A stretch of DNA of 49,432 nucleotides from an uncultured Clostridia bacterium (lineage in GTDB: Bacteria > Bacillota > Clostridia > Christensenellales > Borkfalkiaceae). The notes under the pieces were generated by a model. The model made no database searches. It was not told where the DNA came from and saw only the letters and a program-made list of their open reading frames with translations. The stretch is taken from NCBI GenBank assembly GCA_934796775.1, contig CAKVPH010000014.1:1-49432 (forward strand), read 5' to 3'. A program made the translations under genes and the position numbers. Shown one piece after another: positions 48,021 to 49,432 of the stretch; position 1 is the stretch's first letter, and each line of letters begins with the position of its first letter.

Positions 48021-48242
48021 ATGTTTGAAAAAGTAAAAAAAATTATTGCAGAGCAGCTTAAAATATCCGAGGAAAAAATCACAATGCAAAGTCTTATTAA
48101 AGACGATTTAGGTGCAGACTCCGTTGATATTTTGCAACTTTTAATGACTTTGGAAGAAGAACACGGAATAGTTATTCCGGACGAAAAACTCGCAAAGTTT
48201 GTAACCGTCGGCGATATAGTAGAGTATCTTGAATCCTGCTGA
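48021..48242 (+). CDS. acpP: acyl carrier protein
   Basis: A 73-aa, acidic, helical protein that carries acyl chains on a 4'-phosphopantetheine arm. The attachment serine lies in LGADSVDILQLL (Ser about 35). GAGG precedes the ATG. It sits next to plsX. The stop TGA at 48240-48242 lies in an 11-bp tandem repeat (TGATTAACTGC twice, 48240-48261). Confidence 0.95.
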   Translation: MFEKVKKIIAEQLKISEEKITMQSLIKDDLGADSVDILQLLMTLEEEHGIVIPDEKLAKFVTVGDIVEYLESC

Positions 48243-48274
48243 TTAACTGCTGATTAACTGCAGGCTAAGCGAAA

Positions 48275-48342
48275 GGGAATATATTATTTCCCCGCAAAAA
48301 ATAAAAAAACTTTACGCGGGCGGATAATATCCGTCCGCTACT
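48275..48342. repeat. double-hairpin repeat unit, diverged copy 3
   Basis: AGGGAATATATTATTTCCCC, then an A/T-rich spacer, then GCGGGCGGATAATATCCGTC continuing to CGC. Same two-palindrome plan as the units at 32877 and 33070, and again next to a dispersed-motif copy (48361). Confidence 0.75.
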
Positions 48343-48360
48343 TTTTTATATAAAAGTTCG

Positions 48361-48377
48361 GCTATAGGTTGATTATC
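48361..48377 (+). repeat. dispersed 17-bp motif copy
   Basis: GCTATAGGTTGATTATC, preceded by AAAAGTTCG, 18 bp after the double-hairpin unit. The rest of the acpP-veg gap shows nothing further that I can identify. Confidence 0.7.
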
Positions 48378-48481
48378 TGCATATTTGTAAATGAAGAGCT
48401 GCAATAAAAGCAATGTTTTGATTTGAAAAGATTATACATTAAAGCGGTATAAAAGTTAAAAAAACGGGCAACAATAAAGGT

Positions 48482-48727
48482 ATGATTAAGCAAAACCTTA
48501 GTTTGTCGGACGCAAAAAAATACGTATGCTCTTTAAAAGATAAATCATTCGACGTAAGAGTGAACTTAGGGCGAAATAAAATAGTAATTTATCCTGCAAC
48601 GTTGTCGGGCGTATATCCCGCGTTGTTTACAGTAAGCCCGCTTAGCGCATATAAGGGTAAAACAAGCTTTTCTTATTCCGAGCTGCTTTGCGGCGGCGTA
48701 AAATTAAGAGAGCGCAAAGCCGAATAA
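48482..48727 (+). CDS. Veg-like small protein
   Basis: An 81-aa protein with the layout of the Veg family: a helical start (LSLSDAKKYVCSLKDKSFDVRVNLGRNK) followed by GVYPALFTVSP and SFSYSELLCGGVKL, matching the family's GxxxxxYPxxFxV and SYSYxDVLTxxVxL pattern. In Bacillus subtilis, Veg stimulates biofilm gene expression; here the match is only moderate (the usual GRRK is GRNK). The ribosome site is poor (AAAGG too close to the ATG). A terminator follows. Confidence 0.65.
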   Translation: MIKQNLSLSDAKKYVCSLKDKSFDVRVNLGRNKIVIYPATLSGVYPALFTVSPLSAYKGKTSFSYSELLCGGVKLRERKAE

Positions 48728-48759
48728 AAACAAAAAAACACAAATTCAGCAACAAAAAA

Positions 48760-48786
48760 CACCGTGCAAAAACGGTGATTTTTTTT
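48760..48786 (+). terminator. Rho-independent terminator after the veg-like gene
   Basis: CACCGT (48760-48765) pairs with ACGGTG (48772-48777), followed by A and a run of eight T. Confidence 0.85.
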
Positions 48787-48924
48787 GCAAAAAATTTTAA
48801 AAGCATTCTTCTTTTATCTTCTTTTACCGAATGCTTCTTTTATCAATCAAATTTATAAAAGCATATAGTAACAGCGTTTAAAAAGTGATTTTTGCGGCAA
48901 AAAATAAATTTTTGTTTAAAGCTA

Positions 48925-48953
48925 TTGCAAAAATTTTAATAACATGATAGAAT
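48925..48953 (+). promoter_or_regulatory. promoter of the lipoprotein at 49158
   Basis: TTGCAA (48925-48930), 17-bp spacer, TAGAAT (48948-48953). The predicted start, near 48960, coincides with the first base of the structured element. Confidence 0.6.
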
Positions 48954-48959
48954 GTATTT

Positions 48960-49075
48960 GCGACGTAAACTGAATAATTTTTATGGCTGAATCAAAATGA
49001 TACATATTCTCGGTAGAAGTGTATCTTTTTCGCGTTACATATTCATTTTGATTCAGTTCTATATGTTTGCGTCGC
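48960..49075 (+). ncRNA. nested long-stem structured leader, type unknown
   Basis: Outer stem: GCGACGTAAAC (48960-48970) pairs with GTTTGCGTCGC (49065-49075), 11 pairs with one G-U. Middle stem: CTGAATCAAAATGA (48987-49000) with 49043-49056, 14 perfect pairs. Inner hairpin: TACA/TGTA (49001-49004 with 49020-49023) and TTCT/AGAA (49007-49010 with 49015-49018) around a CGGT loop. A further AAACGA/TCGTTT inverted repeat follows (about 49083-49117). It lies wholly within the predicted 5' leader. It matches no riboswitch that I can recognise, and a foldback DNA element is an alternative. Confidence 0.55.
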
Positions 49076-49157
49076 GGCAAGCGAAACGATGCATTTTTGC
49101 AGTGCGTCATTTCGTTTGGGATGGCGCATTTTTTTATTTATTTTTGGAGGGAATTTT

Positions 49158-49432
49158 ATGAAAAAAACAATTTTGTTTTTGCTATGTACGCTCTGTTTTT
49201 TAGTGGCTGTTGCGTCAATTGCTTGTACCGGTGGCGGAACGCATGAACATTACTTCACGCAAGAAGTAGCAACAGTGAAATATTTAGCGTCAGATGCCAC
49301 TTGCACTCAAAGTGCAAGTTATTACTATTCTTGCAAATGTGGCATAAAAGATACTAACACTTTTGAATACGGCGCACCGCTCGGGCATGACTTTTCAGAT
49401 TGGCAAATCATAACGCAGCCAACCGAAACGGA
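49158..49432 (+). CDS. lipoprotein with Cys/His modules, N-terminal part (cut by window end)
   Basis: ATG at 49158 follows GGAGGG. The frame is open to the last base (91 codons). The signal peptide has the lipobox ASIAC (Cys about 23). The mature part starts T-G-G-G-T-H-E-H-Y-F and has SCKCGIKDTNTF (about residues 57-68) followed by GHDFSDWQI. This HxH...CxCG...GHxFSxW pattern matches the Cys/His module of the MACPF lipoprotein (about residues 102-160), suggesting related surface proteins. The C-terminal domains lie outside the window, so function is unknown. Confidence 0.8.
   Translation, partial: MKKTILFLLCTLCFLVAVASIACTGGGTHEHYFTQEVATVKYLASDATCTQSASYYYSCKCGIKDTNTFEYGAPLGHDFSDWQIITQPTET

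Noticed and set aside
48960..49075. Integron attC recombination site
   Set aside because: The core triplets expected at attC ends (GTTRRRY/RYYYAAC) are not matched, and no cassette array or integrase is visible.

Overview
The window looks like chromosome from a moderately low-GC, spore-forming Bacillota, probably a gut Clostridia lineage. Evidence: a gerA-type germinant-receptor operon, strong AGGAGG ribosome sites, TTGACA-N17-TATAAT promoters, FakA/FakB/PlsX/ACP lipid genes, a Veg-like protein, VanW and BspA-like surface proteins, and many lipoproteins. The lineage is inferred from gene content only. I saw no rRNA, tRNA, CRISPR array, transposase or phage genes.

Layout. 1-846: end of a membrane-anchored protein of unknown function. 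1079-5075 (minus): gerAA-gerAB-gerAC, overlapping genes. 5139-11243: a probable five-gene operon of a catalytically dead P-type-ATPase-like protein, nfnA, nfnB, galM and comF. 11485-13636: pyrG and a DUF1003 protein. 13895-25630: a rhamnoside-utilisation locus with a LacI regulator, GH78 alpha-L-rhamnosidase, sugar ABC importer (binding protein and two permeases, no ATPase), a large surface protein and a second glycosidase-like lipoprotein. Matching palindromic operators lie upstream of the regulator and of the rhamnosidase. 25714-30580: an XRE repressor diverging from an SPFH/SHOCT protein, a membrane protein and a zinc-ribbon/TIR/TPR/TM/DUF6273 protein. 30692-32528: two unknown genes. 32529-33404: an intergenic region packed with hairpin repeats. 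33405-35708: prfB (with its programmed frameshift) and tsaD. 35842-36525: leucine-rich lipoprotein. 36682-41275: a second XRE repressor with three operators, diverging from a 1393-residue lipoprotein that joins InlB-like and MBG-like repeats, a MACPF pore-forming domain, a glycine-rich array and a C-type lectin domain. 41400-42515: VanW. 42812-48727: fakA, fakB, a GNAT-like protein, plsX, acpP and a Veg-like gene. 48960-49432: a structured leader and the start of another lipoprotein.

The strongest candidates for undescribed biology are: (i) the XRE-controlled SPFH/membrane/TIR operon, whose last protein has the topology of an outside-in receptor; (ii) the XRE-controlled MACPF-lectin lipoprotein, whose repressor sites are laid out almost exactly like those of (i); (iii) a dispersed 17-bp motif (core YTATARGTYGATTAT) found nine times, seven intergenic and two inside genes; (iv) a nested, long-stem 5' leader starting at a predicted transcription start; and (v) a P-type-ATPase-like protein that has lost all catalytic motifs and sits in front of nfnAB.

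All family assignments come from reading motifs in translated sequence; no database search was run.
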